NCBI RefSeq assembly: GCF_932526225.1 | Contig: NC_064034.1 | Location: 2,776,001 to 2,840,000, forward strand | Length of the DNA stretch: 64,000 nt | Reading direction: 5' to 3' | DNA from: Nematostella vectensis | Lineage: Eukaryota > Cnidaria > Anthozoa > Actiniaria > Edwardsiidae | Shown: piece after piece, positions 27,206 to 39,300 of the stretch | Layout of the letters: each line of letters starts with the position of its first letter | Numbering within the stretch: the stretch's first letter is position 1 | Translations under genes and position numbers: made by a program | The notes under the pieces: model-generated | Told to the model about the DNA's origin: nothing | Seen by the model: only the letters and a program-made list of their open reading frames with translations | Database searches by the model: none

Positions 27206-28108
27206 TTACTCGTTGCGTTTTCTAACGAGTCGCAAAACTGCTCTCCGCACATCCCTAGCCCTGACAAGACAAACAACAGGGTTAACGGTCGCGTTCAACA
27301 TCCCTAAACACTCACTTATGTGAAGCAGATTAGAACCGACAGGGCCACGGGACACTTCCTTGGGTAGCGCCATACTGCTGAAGACAACTAGGAGAAAGGG
27401 AAAGAAACAGAGCAGAGTAGATGTCTGTAAAATGAACATGGTATGTAACGACTTTTTGTATAGCTGGATGTTGAAGGGTGAAGAATTAGAAGTCGAGCTG
27501 CGCGGGCCAACCTTCGAAGAGTGTGATTTCAGTTGAACAAAGGAGTAAGAGTAGCAAATAGTCGTTACTATCAAAACAGAACAAAGGCAAACACCAAGAA
27601 TAATTCTCCTGAAAAGAGATTCTTGAGTGAGCGCAGTCGCTGTAGCCACGAGAAGGAAAAGCCAGCCAGACAAAAGAAGTGTGACCACTCTTTTGACAGT
27701 CAAAATACGGTTATAGCACGTCTTCAGCTTTATCGCCAGAAAAATATCCACACTTATAAATGTTAACGTAATAAGCGATACTGCAACCAAAAAGTACCCG
27801 ATGAACATCAGGGACATTCCTAGGAAGCAATAGACGCTGAAATCGTCTCCCAAAGAAGAAGCGAGGAAGGCTGTAGTCAGGTTCTCAGCAACGACGGCGG
27901 TTAGACAACATGAAAACGACAGACTGCAGAGGAGCATTCGTGAAGGTGTCTGAAGCCGACGGGTTTTCCAAATTGCGAGTAAGATCACAACGTTAAGGAT
28001 CGTTCCGGCGATTGATCCTATGGAGTTAATGATCGCAAGAGGGATGACAAGTCCCAATCCATGTACGTCCATAGAGTGAAGACGAGCTTTGCAAACTTCA
28101 AGTATCAT
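27206..28108 (-). CDS. Orphan rhodopsin-type (class A) GPCR, single exon
   Basis: 300 codons if begun at the first true ATG (MILEVCKARL); a later ATG gives MDVHGLGL. Seven hydrophobic segments: TM1 IAGTILNVVILLAIW (with the GN..V-like N), TM2 SRMLLCSLSFSCCL, TM3 around GMSLMFIGYFLVAVSLIT, TM4 VVTLLLSGWLFLLVA, TM5 GVCLCSVLIVTTICY, TM6 TMFILQTSTLLCFFPFLL, TM7 CLGMLNATVNPVVCLV. The TM3 Cys (VYCFLG) is present. The DRY box is replaced by VDI, and NPxxY by NPVVC. The intronless short form resembles the large cnidarian/lineage-specific class A expansions. Ligand unknown. Plasma membrane. Confidence 0.85.
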   Translation of the reverse strand: MILEVCKARLHSMDVHGLGLVIPLAIINSIGSIAGTILNVVILLAIWKTRRLQTPSRMLLCSLSFSCCLTAVVAENLTTAFLASSLGDDFSVYCFLGMSLMFIGYFLVAVSLITLTFISVDIFLAIKLKTCYNRILTVKRVVTLLLSGWLFLLVATATALTQESLFRRIILGVCLCSVLIVTTICYSYSFVQLKSHSSKVGPRSSTSNSSPFNIQLYKKSLHTMFILQTSTLLCFFPFLLVVFSSMALPKEVSRGPVGSNLLHISECLGMLNATVNPVVCLVRARDVRRAVLRLVRKRNE

Positions 28109-28870
28109 TTTCAACACAGTTCTTGCAGCATTCGTAGTTACTCGGCGAGGCTCGTTTGAACTTTAATCTCGAGCTGACTTAGCGGAATAATGATGAAAAT
28201 CTTGATTGATATTTTGAAGAAAGGCAAATAGAATTTTCAATAGACCACGATTCGCCTATCATTTGACGCCTGTCTCCTAAATGAAAGAGTCCCGACAATG
28301 GGCAAAAGGAAAAGAAAACATTTCTTATCAACTCTAGAAAATGTAATAACCCAATAACCATATGCTTTCCGGATGAAAAAGGAAAAGACAATCAGAAGGG
28401 CAGCGAAATATTTCACGGCAGGGATGTCAGTGTGCAGTCTTTTATAATATAACATTTTTTATAAGAACGTCCAGCTTCAGATTTCAAGAACATCTCGATG
28501 CTGAGATAGCATGCAGCGAAATATTGCTTTGTTAGTACGATGCGTTCTATGCGCGCCTCTAGTTGTATTATGGCCAAGTGGTCTCAACCGTAAATTTTCG
28601 CAGTAGACTAATGGTGCTGTCGGTTTTCGTAGTTTTTTTCACATTATGATAGACAAATGAAAATTACCGAAAAGTTCAAACGACCATGAGAAAGATCTAA
28701 ATGAGTAGCAACAAGTTAAATTTCTAGTCATCAGGTTCTATAACATTTCTTTATTAAAAATTACCACAAAATACAAGCCGTATCACCAGTAAAAAGTTGT
28801 CCTGCCCAATAGATCGTAAGATAAACAAACTGCGATTTTTGACGAGATAATAATAAAGAAAGAATAGTGC
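28109..28870. other. Upstream of the GPCR, no gene seen
   Basis: No exon-like frame with splice signals was recognised on either strand. Confidence 0.5.
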
Positions 28871-28871
28871 T

Positions 28872-29705
28872 TTCTGCCCCTGCGCCCCTTGCATATTCAC
28901 CCCCTGGGCCCCTTGCATATTCACCCCCTGGGCCCATTGCATATTCACCCCCTGGGCCCCTTGCATATTCACCCCCTGGGCCCGTTGCATATTCACCCCC
29001 TGGGCCCATTGCATATTCACCCCCTGGGCCCATTGCATATTCACCCCCTGGGCCCATTGCATATTCACCCCCTGGGCCCCTTGCATATCCACCCCCTGGG
29101 CCCCTTGCATATTCACCCCCTGGGCCCCTTGCATATTCACCCCCTGGGCCCCTTGCATATTCACCCCCTGGGCCCATTGCATATTCACCCCCTGGGCCCC
29201 TTGCATATTCACCCCCTGGGCCCCTTGCATATTCACCCCCTGGGCCCCTTGCATATTCACCCCCTGGGCCCCTTGCATATTCACCCCCTGGTCCCCTTGC
29301 ATATTAACCCCCTGGGCCCCTTGCATATTCATCCCCTGGGCCCCTTGCATATTCATACCCTGGGCCCCTTGCATATTCACCCCCTGGGCCCCTTGCATAT
29401 TCACCCCCTGGTCCCCTTGCATATTCACCCCCTGGGCCCCTTGCATATTCACCCCCTGGGCCCCTTGCGTATTCACCCTCGGACCCCTTGCATATTCACC
29501 CCCTGGGCCCCTTGCATATTCACCCCCTGGGTCCTTGCATATTCACCCCTGGGCCCCTTGCATATTCACCCTCTGGGCCCCTTCCATATTCACTCCCTGG
29601 GCCTCTTGCATATTCACTCCCTGAACCCCTAGCATATTCACCCCCTGGTCCCCTTGCATATTCACCCCCTGGTCCCCTTGCATATTCACCCCCTGAGCTA
29701 CTCGC
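28872..29705. repeat. 24-bp minisatellite
   Basis: About 34 units of GGGCCCCTTGCATATTCACC plus CCCT. The right end has degenerate and length-variant units. 24 is divisible by three and the unit has no stop in most frames, which explains open frames of up to 247 codons on both strands. Confidence 0.95.
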
Positions 29706-29919
29706 CATAGTCCAGTTTTCATGAAAAAATTTGTGTTAATCCTCGTGAAAGCGCTTCTCCTTCCTTTGATGTCTGATATGTTTGCACGAATTCCAAGATT
29801 GCTAATTATGGAAATTTAAGCTTTTCTTAGAGTCCTGCAGTCTGGTTTGCATTAAGACTTTCCTGTCTATAGACAGTGACTACACTTATAGGATATGGCA
29901 CGCCGTTTGAGATAAAAAA

Positions 29920-30256
29920 CTGCCCCCGTTAGTTCAAAGTTCGTCGCCCTCTTATAAAAACTTCCCCCGCTCTTTCAAAGTTTGTCGCCCTCTTCTAAAA
30001 ACTTCCCCCGCTAGTTTGAATCGTCGCCCTGTCTTTGAAACTGCACACCCGCTGTTTCAAACTCAGTCAAGTGATTCTTCAAAACAATCACTACAGCTAC
30101 CCCAAGCTCAAAGTTGTGTCGCCCTCTTATAAGAATTGCCCCCGCTAGTTCAAAGTTTGTCGCCCTCTTATAAAAACTGCCCCAGCTACTTCAAAGTTTG
30201 TCGCCCTCTTATAAAAAGTGCCCCCGCTACTTCAAAGTTTGTCGCCCTCAAACGGC
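29920..30256. repeat. Dispersed short repeats downstream of SNIP1
   Basis: At least six copies of TTCAAAGTTTGTCGCCCTCT followed by TATAAAAACTGCCCCC, in two clusters about 190 bp apart, ending about 100 bp past the SNIP1 stop codon. Confidence 0.8.
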
Positions 30257-30356
30257 GCGCCATAAATAGGAGTATAAAAATGTTTGCACGTGTTCTAGGA
30301 TGTTTACGAGTTCTAAGAAGCTTGTACGATTTCTAAGATATGTACGTGTATGACTT

Positions 30357-33300
30357 CTAAGATTCTTCAGGTGGTGACTCTCCACCAGACGAGTCGCCGC
30401 TTCTCCCATCGTCTTCGCCTTCTCCCACGGAGCTCTTCTCGTGAAGCAGTACATACTCCCGACTGCTAAAGCCGAACTTGAGGACGTCCTAGAAGAGTCA
30501 AGAGTCTAAACATACAATAAGGACGTCCTACTGTACAAAGATGCGTGTGCATGGGCCGTGAGGTAGATACAAAACAGGACAGGACGTCGTAGAAGCAGGA
30601 AAGAGTCAAGAGTCTGAAGATACAATAAGGACGTCCTACTGTACTAAGATGCGTGTGCATGGGCCGTGAGGTAGATACAAAACAGGACAGGACGTCGTAG
30701 AAGCAGGAAAGAGTCAAGAGTCTAAAGATACAATCAGGACGTCCTACTGTACAAAGATGCGTGAGCATGGGCCGTGAGGTAGATACAAAACAGGACAGGA
30801 CGTCGTAGAAGCAGAAAAGAGTCAAGAGTCTAAAGATACAATAAGGACGTCCTACTGTACAAAGATGCGTGTGCATGGGTCGTGAGGTAGATACAAAACA
30901 GGACAGGACAGGACGTCCTACAAACAGCCAAGTGATTCCCGAGTTAGATACAACCAGCCAAGATAGTCCCGAGTGTTATACAAACAGGACAGGACGTCCT
31001 AAAAACAGCCAAGTAAGTCCCGAGGTAGATACAAACAGCCAAGTGAGTCCCGAGTGATATACAAACAGGACAGGACATCCTACAAACAGCCAAGTAAGTC
31101 CCGAGTTAGATACAAACAGCCAAGTCAGTCCCGAGTGAGATACAAACAGCCAAGTAAGTCCCGAGTTAGATACAAACAGCCAAGATAGTCCCGAGTGTTA
31201 TACAACCAGGACAGGAGGTCCTACAAACAGCCAAGTGAGTCCCGAGTGTTATACAAACAGGACAGGACGTCCTACAAACAGCCAAGTGAGTCCTGAGTTA
31301 GATACAAACAGCCAAGTGAGTCCCGAGTGAGATACAAACAGTACAGGACGTCCTGCTATCAGGAAGTGGGTCAAAGTTGAATACAGTTAGAACGCGATGG
31401 AAGCAGGCAAGTAGGGTACAAGGGTACAAGTGAGTGGGCACCAGCCAAGTGTTAGAGGGTAGGGAACCTCTAAAGACTAGCAGCGAGAATTGTGTCAAGG
31501 TAGAGAGGTGAACATCTTTACTATATTTCCATTATTTTCCATATATGATATAGGTAAGTGAACATCTTTACTATATTTCCATTATTTTCCATATATGATA
31601 TATGATATAGGTAATTGTTGTCATTGTTATGTGCGTTTGAATATACTACCTTTTTCATTATAAAGGTTTGTTCAACATTGACCAAATCCAATAACTATTA
31701 CAAGGGCAAGTGCTAAATTCAAATCAAAACATGGAGTAAGAGTCTTACCCTTTCCTTTAGCTCATAGTATCTCCTTGGTTCAACTTTCTGGTTATTGAGA
31801 AATGTGCCATTCGCAGAGTCAAGATCCAACACGTAAGGCCTTGCGGAAAGCAAGCAAAGTTAGATACTTACTAACAGAGTTCAACAAGTAAAACCAGATT
31901 ACTTGTGAGATGGACCACATGGTAACTGGTGATGTGCATATGGTCACCAGGCGCTCTCCCAGGATTTGCCGGGGAGGGGGGGGGGTATCACATGGAAAAA
32001 TCACAATATTTAAAGATTCCTTAATAAGAAATGACCCATTTTTTGGCCGCCAAGGGGGGTGCGCGCACCCTGCACCCCCCCCCCCCCCAGTTGAGCTGTC
32101 GGGTATAAAGATTCGTTTTACACTTCATTTACACTCTTCTTTTTCATTATACTTTGATTGAACGTTTTACCCCCCAAAATGGTAATGGCATGCAAGTCTT
32201 GGAAACTATATAAACTGTATAAATATAGTCTAAGGGATGGTGATCAATTTCGAGACCGGTGCCCACCGGTACCATTAGCGGATCCATAGATAAAAAGCAA
32301 TTATCTTTCTAAAAATCTGGTGCTGCGGGTACCCTGTGGTAAGATTTTCATACCTTTTCTTGAGACAAAAATAGATCAAAACGTTGAAAACGATTTATAT
32401 CATTTAAGCTGTATTCTATAGAATTCCGAGCCAAAAAAAAAACATTTAAATAGCTATAAAAAGCTACATTTGAAGAAGAAGGAAAACCTACTGGAACCTA
32501 GGCCCCACGCGGCTTTTTTACATCCCTCTTGCTAACATGCAAATATGACTGATTTTCGTTCCCCAAATAAGCACAAATAGGTGGTGCACATAAATTCTCT
32601 AAATATTATATTAAGGGCTACAGAGCTTAATTCAACCAGCGCGGCTGTTGTTGTCTAGGAAATGGTGCAGGGTGCTGGATAGTCCAGACCTGGGACTGTC
32701 TTTGCGGTCGACATTCTGGCATGCGCATGCACAAAAATACGCCACATATATGCGGTGTGGCGTGGTTGCTTAGTTCAAGATGGCTGCGGAAGGGACAAGC
32801 GAGGGTTTGTTTCAGAAATATTACGCTAATTTTGTTTGTTCGGGCTAATAATTGATTGCCAATCTTTTCTTGGAACGGGACAGATGATTATTAGAGTCTG
32901 AAAAAGATATAAATCAATGAACTTTTCAGTTTTTCGTTATATTTTTATGCGCGCGCTTTAGTACAATAATAGAGTCATTTCAAACGAGCCCGCACTGTTT
33001 TTAAATTTAGTTTTCAAACATATTTTATCTTGTTGTTATGTCCTTACATTTGTTATATTATCCTCACATTTATAAAACATTCTTTTTAACTTAGCAATGA
33101 TCTATTTTCGATGCCCTGCACCAGACAAGGTCTAGCGGGAATCGACTCACCTTATGCACATCAGTTATTGCGCGCGCTTGTTTTTTAACTTTTGCTGCGA
33201 AGATCGCTGATTGGTGTATTTTCGCGCATGTGCATGCAATAAATACTGGGCCCTCTTTCGAGCGAGCCAGAATGTCGAGCGCAAAGAGAGTCCCAGGTCT

Positions 33301-36300
33301 GGACTAGGTGCTGGAGTGTGGAAAGAAAAAAAACGACAGATAATATTTTGGACATACTTGACTCTTCGTCCTTTAGATCCATCAGGTTTCTCGTAGTTAA
33401 CAAGTCGATACTGTAGAATAGCATGCTGCTTGGAGCAGGAGGGGTGATCTATAGGAATGTCAGCAATCTACAAAAAGCATGAAAATAAGCTTTTAGAAGA
33501 TATACAGTATAAGGGACAACTGATGCCAATTGATTTCAGACAATTGATTTTGGAAATCTTGAAAACTATGCAGAATAAACTAAATGACCCTTTTGAGGTT
33601 TAAATAGTAGCAATAACCTTACCTGAATAATATATTCTTCAATATTTTGTTAGACAGAATTAAACATTTTGCAAAACCATTTTTGCAGCATGATGCACTT
33701 TTAGTTGTAAAAAACCTTGAAATTGTGTAATAGATTATGCTGTGGCTAGCTGCACAGCTTACAGTAATTAACCCATTGACTCCTGGCTATTTTTTAGCTG
33801 AATTTACAAAAAAACAGACTGAAAACAGATACCTCCCCCCTTATCCTGAGTTTTATACAGCCCGTCAAAGTCAAACACAGCTGCACCTAGTCAGCGGTAT
33901 CCAAGCTTTCCAACAGTGCTTTGCGGTCCCCACTTTTAATCCCTTGTCATTGTGCTGAAGCCAGCACAAGTTGGTGGTTGCTTGTATTTTTCATCAAAAA
34001 TACAGCTATGAGCATATTAGGAGAGTGTCTCATGACATCATGAAATCTTTTGGGGCATAACTGAGTGCTTTGCTTATGGATATTTGCAAGCAAAGGTGGA
34101 TTCATGATGATTTTTTCTTGTTTGACTTTGCCTGGATGGGAAAAAAAATTTCTAATGAATCACCACAGCTCTCCTAAATGCTGTCTTTTCTGAAACCAAA
34201 TTGATTCCAAAATTGTTTACACTGCTATTCTGGGTCTGTATGACCTGGAATTGATTTGTTTGGCTTCGGGGTGAAAAGACTTATAAAAAACCATCTCACT
34301 TTGGGGAGAGGAGTGTTGACTGGCCCTCCCCTCGTGAATTTTCCCCTGGATCTCCCAGAATGCTTTGCAATCCGTAAAGGCATCTTCGTGGTTTTACAAG
34401 CCTTCAAGGAGTGGACATTGTGTTTTGAGGCCATGGAAATGAACCTGGAGGATCAGAATAAAGGTATCTATTTGTGTCTTGAGCTGTGTTTGCTGATCTC
34501 TCTCCCTTGTGTTGTATTTTGAGCGTTTTATTGAGAGGGGTGATTCTGCTTTTCTTTCCTTGTTTGATTTGAAATTTGTCAAAGAACCAGTGCTATTATT
34601 TGGCTTAAGAGTAGTTGCCAACACCTTGGTTGGATGCATATCTTCAAGACCATTTATCCCTTAGACTGATGCCTGAGTATCTTCATCTTGTTGTGTTTAG
34701 TTTGCATTTATGAATTTTTGGGGTTGTGGGTACTTCCCAAAGCCGGTACAGGCCGGTTGAGGGGTCAATGTGTTAAAGGAGAAAAAACTTTGCTGTGTGG
34801 CTGTTTTAGCCTAAATAGCAGGTTTCTGACTAGAAAAAGCATGATAGAGGTGACCCACCACCACTAACACCAACCCAAATACATGTACTTTTTTTGTAAA
34901 TATTGCCATAGGTTAATAGAAAAAAATGCATTCTCAAAAAATGGCAAACTGAGATGAAAATAATGAAAAAAATACGCAATAAAACTATAGCAAAAATCTC
35001 AGCAATTTCTTTTTTGATTTTCCAATTTTCTTTTTTTTTCACCCTTGACCCACTTCTTGAGTTTTCTTAAATTTTCTTTAACTTTGCAAATCCCTTGGGC
35101 TAAAAATTAGCAACTTACATGTCTTTGTCTTCCCAGTAGATACGCACTTTGTCGGTGAATATACATGACCGCTAAAACAATATAAAACACACTATCAAAA
35201 CTCTCAAAAGAAGATAGAAATAAAGAGCTTTACACATAAACAGTGCAACTCAGTAGATCAGCCCAAAATTCAGGCTCTGTAATTGAAAATAATATTCTAA
35301 ATGTGAAGAAGGGAGGGGCAATCTGAAGGGAACATTTTGTGCTATATAGAAAATAGCACAAGTACCGTTTAGGGAGGGAGGGGAGGAGAGAGGGGGTCAT
35401 AAGTACTGGTTATGGGAGGGTGGGGAAGAGTGAGGGGGTCATAAGTACTGGTTAAGGGAGTGTGGGGAGGAGAGAGGAGGTCATAAGTACTGGTTAAGGG
35501 AGGGTGGGGAAGAGTGAGGGGGTCATAAGTACTGGTTAAGGGAGGGTGGGGAGAAGAGAGGGGGTCACAAGTACTGGTTAAGGGAGGGTGAAGAAGAGTG
35601 AGGGGGTCATAAGTACTGGTTATGGGAGGGTGGGGAGGAGAGAGGGTGTCATAAGTACTGGTTAAGGGAGGGTGGGGAGGAGAGAGGGGGTCATAAGTAC
35701 TGATTATGTGAGGGTGGGGAAGAGTGAGGGGGTCATAAGTGCTGATTATGGGAGGGTGGGGGAGAGAGAGGGGGTCACAAGTACTGGTTAAGGGAGGGTG
35801 GGGAAGAGTGAGGGGGTCGAAAGTACTGGTTATGGGAGGGTGGGGAGGGTGAGGGGGTCATAAGTACTGGTAAAGGGAGGGTGGGGAGGAGAGAGGGGGT
35901 CACAAGTACTGGTTAGGGAAGGGTGGGGAGGAGAGAGGGGGTCACAAGTACTGGTTAAGGGAGGGTGGGGAGTAGAGAGGGGGTCACAAGTACTGGTTAG
36001 GGAAGGGTGGGGAGGAGAGAGGGGGTCACAAGTACTGGTTATGGGAGGGTGGAGAGGAGAGAGGGGGTCACAAGTACTGATTATGGGAGGGTGGGGAGAG
36101 TGAGGGGGTCATAAGTACTGGTTAAGGGAGGGTGGGGAGGAGAGAGGGGGTCACAAGTACTGGTTAAGGGAGGGAGGGGAGGAGAGAGGGGGTCATAAGT
36201 ACTGGTTAAGGGAGGGTGGGGGAGAGTGAGGGGGTCATAAGTACTGGTAAAGGGAGGGTGGGGAGGAGAGAGGGGGTCACAAGTACTGGTTAAGGGAGGG

Positions 36301-39300
36301 TGGGGAAGAGTGAGGGGGTCATAAGTACTGGTTAAGGGAGGGTGGGGAAGAGTGAGGGGGTCACAAGTACTGATTATGGGAGGGTGGGGAGGAGAGAGGG
36401 GGTCACAAGTACTGGTTATGGGAGGGTGGGGGAGAGAGAGGGGGTCACAAGTACTGGTTATGGGAGAGTGGGGGGGAGAGAAGGGGTCACAAGTACTGGT
36501 TAAGGGAGGGTGTGGAGGAGAGAAGGGGTCACAAGTACTGGTTAAGGGAGGGTGGGGGAGAGAGAGGGGGTCACAAGAACTGGTTAAGGGAGGGTGGGGA
36601 GGAGTGAGGGGGTCACAAGTACTGGTTAAGGGAGGGTGGGGGAGGAGAGAGTGGGTCACAAGTACTGGTTAAGGGAGGGTGGGGGAGGAGAGAGTGGGTC
36701 ACAAGTACTGGTTAAGGGAGGGTGGGGAGGAGAGAGGGGGTCACGAGAACTGGTTAAGGGAGGGTGGAGAGGAGAGAGGGGGTCACAAGTACTGGTTAAG
36801 TGAGGGAGGGGAGGAGAGAGGGGGTCACAAGTACTGGTTAAGGGAGGAAAGGGAGGAGAGAGGGGGTCATAAGTACTGGTTAAGGGAGGGAGGGGAGGAG
36901 AGAGGGTGTCACAAGTACTGGTTAAGGGAGGGTGGGGAAGAGTGAGGGGGTCATAAGTACTGGTTAAGGGGGGGTGGGGGAGGAGAGAGGGGGTCACAAG
37001 TACTGGTTAAGTTAGGGTGGGGGAGGAGAGAGGGGGCCACAAGTACTGGTTAAGGGAGGGTGGGGGAGAGTGAGGGGGTCATAAGTACTGGTTAAGGGAG
37101 GGTGGGGGAGAGTGAGGGGTTCACAAGAACTGATTATGGGAGGGTGGGGGAGAGTGAGGGGGTCACAAGTACTGGTTAAGGGAGGGTGGGGAGGAGAGAG
37201 GGTGTCAAAAGTACTGATTATGGGAGGGTGGGGAGGAGAGAGGGTGTCACAAGTACTGGTTATGGGAGGGTGGGGAGGAGAGAGGGTGTCACAAGTACGG
37301 GTTAAGGGAGGGTGGGGAAGAGTGAGGGGGTCATAAGTACTGGTTAAGGGAGGGAGGGGAGGAGAGACAGGGTCACTGGCCCTGGTAAATCTGATGGAAG
37401 GTTCATAAGACATTAAAATGACCTTGAGAAAGGCCAGGGCCCTTCTACTCAAATGAACAAATAGAATACGACAATAAGTAGATCCCCTTTTGCAGGTCAA
37501 GACATTAGGACTTTCTCATGAGTCATGAGATATACATACGTAGAGACTCCTCTCCTTTGAATGGGTAAAGACGCCATCTTGTGTTAGGCTTTCTTGCCTC
37601 AGGGGGTTCATTGTACTTGATGACTACACCCTAACATAAAAAAACATGCTTATCATGGAGTTATTCTTAATATCTTTTTCTTTTACACTAATATACTGTA
37701 GGAAAACCTTAATGATCGTAGTACAGGAAGCTTGTAGAATAGTTGTTTGAAACTGATTTGTACAATGTTAATAAAACACCCACGCACTTTCACACACCCA
37801 CACACTTTCCTTAAAGAGTGGGGAGTTCATCAATGTCTTTCATCTTTGGCATTCCCAAATTCAAATTGCTATGCAGAGGTGGGAGTCAAACCATGAAGTG
37901 CTTAATAACCAAGGAAATCTCGACACAGGCTCCCTTCAACGTGCCATTTTTCAATACAGGAACACTCCCAACCCCAACACCAAACTCTCCCCAGCTCAAT
38001 TTATGTTAGGCCGTCTCATCAGGGACTTCATACCAATGCTCCCTGGACACTACAAGCCACACACCAATTGGGAAGACACCTTAGCAGTTTGGGAGAATGC
38101 CTTACAAAACAGGCACATGAAACTTGCAGAGAGATGGGGAGAACATACCAGACATCTCCCCCCAACCATGTACACGTACAGAACCAAACTGGCAACCACC
38201 CGACAAAATGGGACAAGACAGGGATTGTTGTCGAAGTCTGTCAATATGACCAATATGTTATTCGCATGGATGGTTGGGCAGAATTACCCTACAGAACAGA
38301 AAATTCCTGCGACAATACATCCCGGTCCATAGCCCACCGCCTTGTCTCACCATCATGGCTGACCTCCTGTTCACTACAAGATCAACGGCAAGCACAAGCC
38401 CCCTCACCAGCCTGATGTGGTGACCACAAGCAAAGGAGACCAGCACAAGGATCCCTCACCAGCCTGATGTGGTGACCACAAGCAAAGGAGACCAGCACAA
38501 GGATCCCTCACCAGCCTGATGTGGTGACCACAAGCAAAGTAGACCAGCACAAGGATCCCTCACCAGCCTGAAGTGGTGACCACAAGCAAAGGAGACCAGC
38601 ACAAGGATCCCTCACCAGCCTGATGTGGTGACCACAAACAAAGGAGACCAGCACAAGGATCCCTCACCAGCCTGATGTGGTGACCACAAGCAAAGTAGAC
38701 CAGCACAAGGATCCCTCACCAGCCTGATGTGGTGACCACAAGCAAAGGAGACCAGAACAAGGATCCCTCACCAGCCTGATGTGGTGACCACAAGCAAAGG
38801 AGACCAGAACAAGGATCCCTCACCAGCCTGATGTGGTGACCACAAGCAAAGGAGACCAGAAAAAGGATCCATCACCAGCCTGATGTGGTGACCACAAGCA
38901 AAGGAGACCAGAACAAGGATCCCTCACCAGCCTGATGTGGTGACCACAAGCAAAGGAGACCAGCACAAGGATCCCTCACCAGCCTGATGTGGTGACCACA
39001 AGCAAAGTAGACCAGCACAAGGATCCCTCACCAGCCTGATGTGGTGACCACAAGCAAAGGAGACCAGAACAAGGATCCCTCACCAGCCTGATGTGGTGAC
39101 CACAAGCAAAGGAGACCAGAACAAGGATCCCCCACCAGCCTGATGTGGTGACCACAAGCAAAGGAGACCAGAACAAGGATCCCTCACCAGCCTGATGTGG
39201 TGACCACAAGCAAAGGAGACCAGAACAAGGATCCCTCACCAGCCTGATGTGGTGACCACAAGCAAAGGAGACCAGAACAAGGATCCATCACCAGCCTGAT

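Noticed and set aside
28754-29724. GVNMQGAQ / HPLGPLHI repeat proteins
   Set aside because: Translation of the 24-bp minisatellite; all frames open, no conserved flanking domain.
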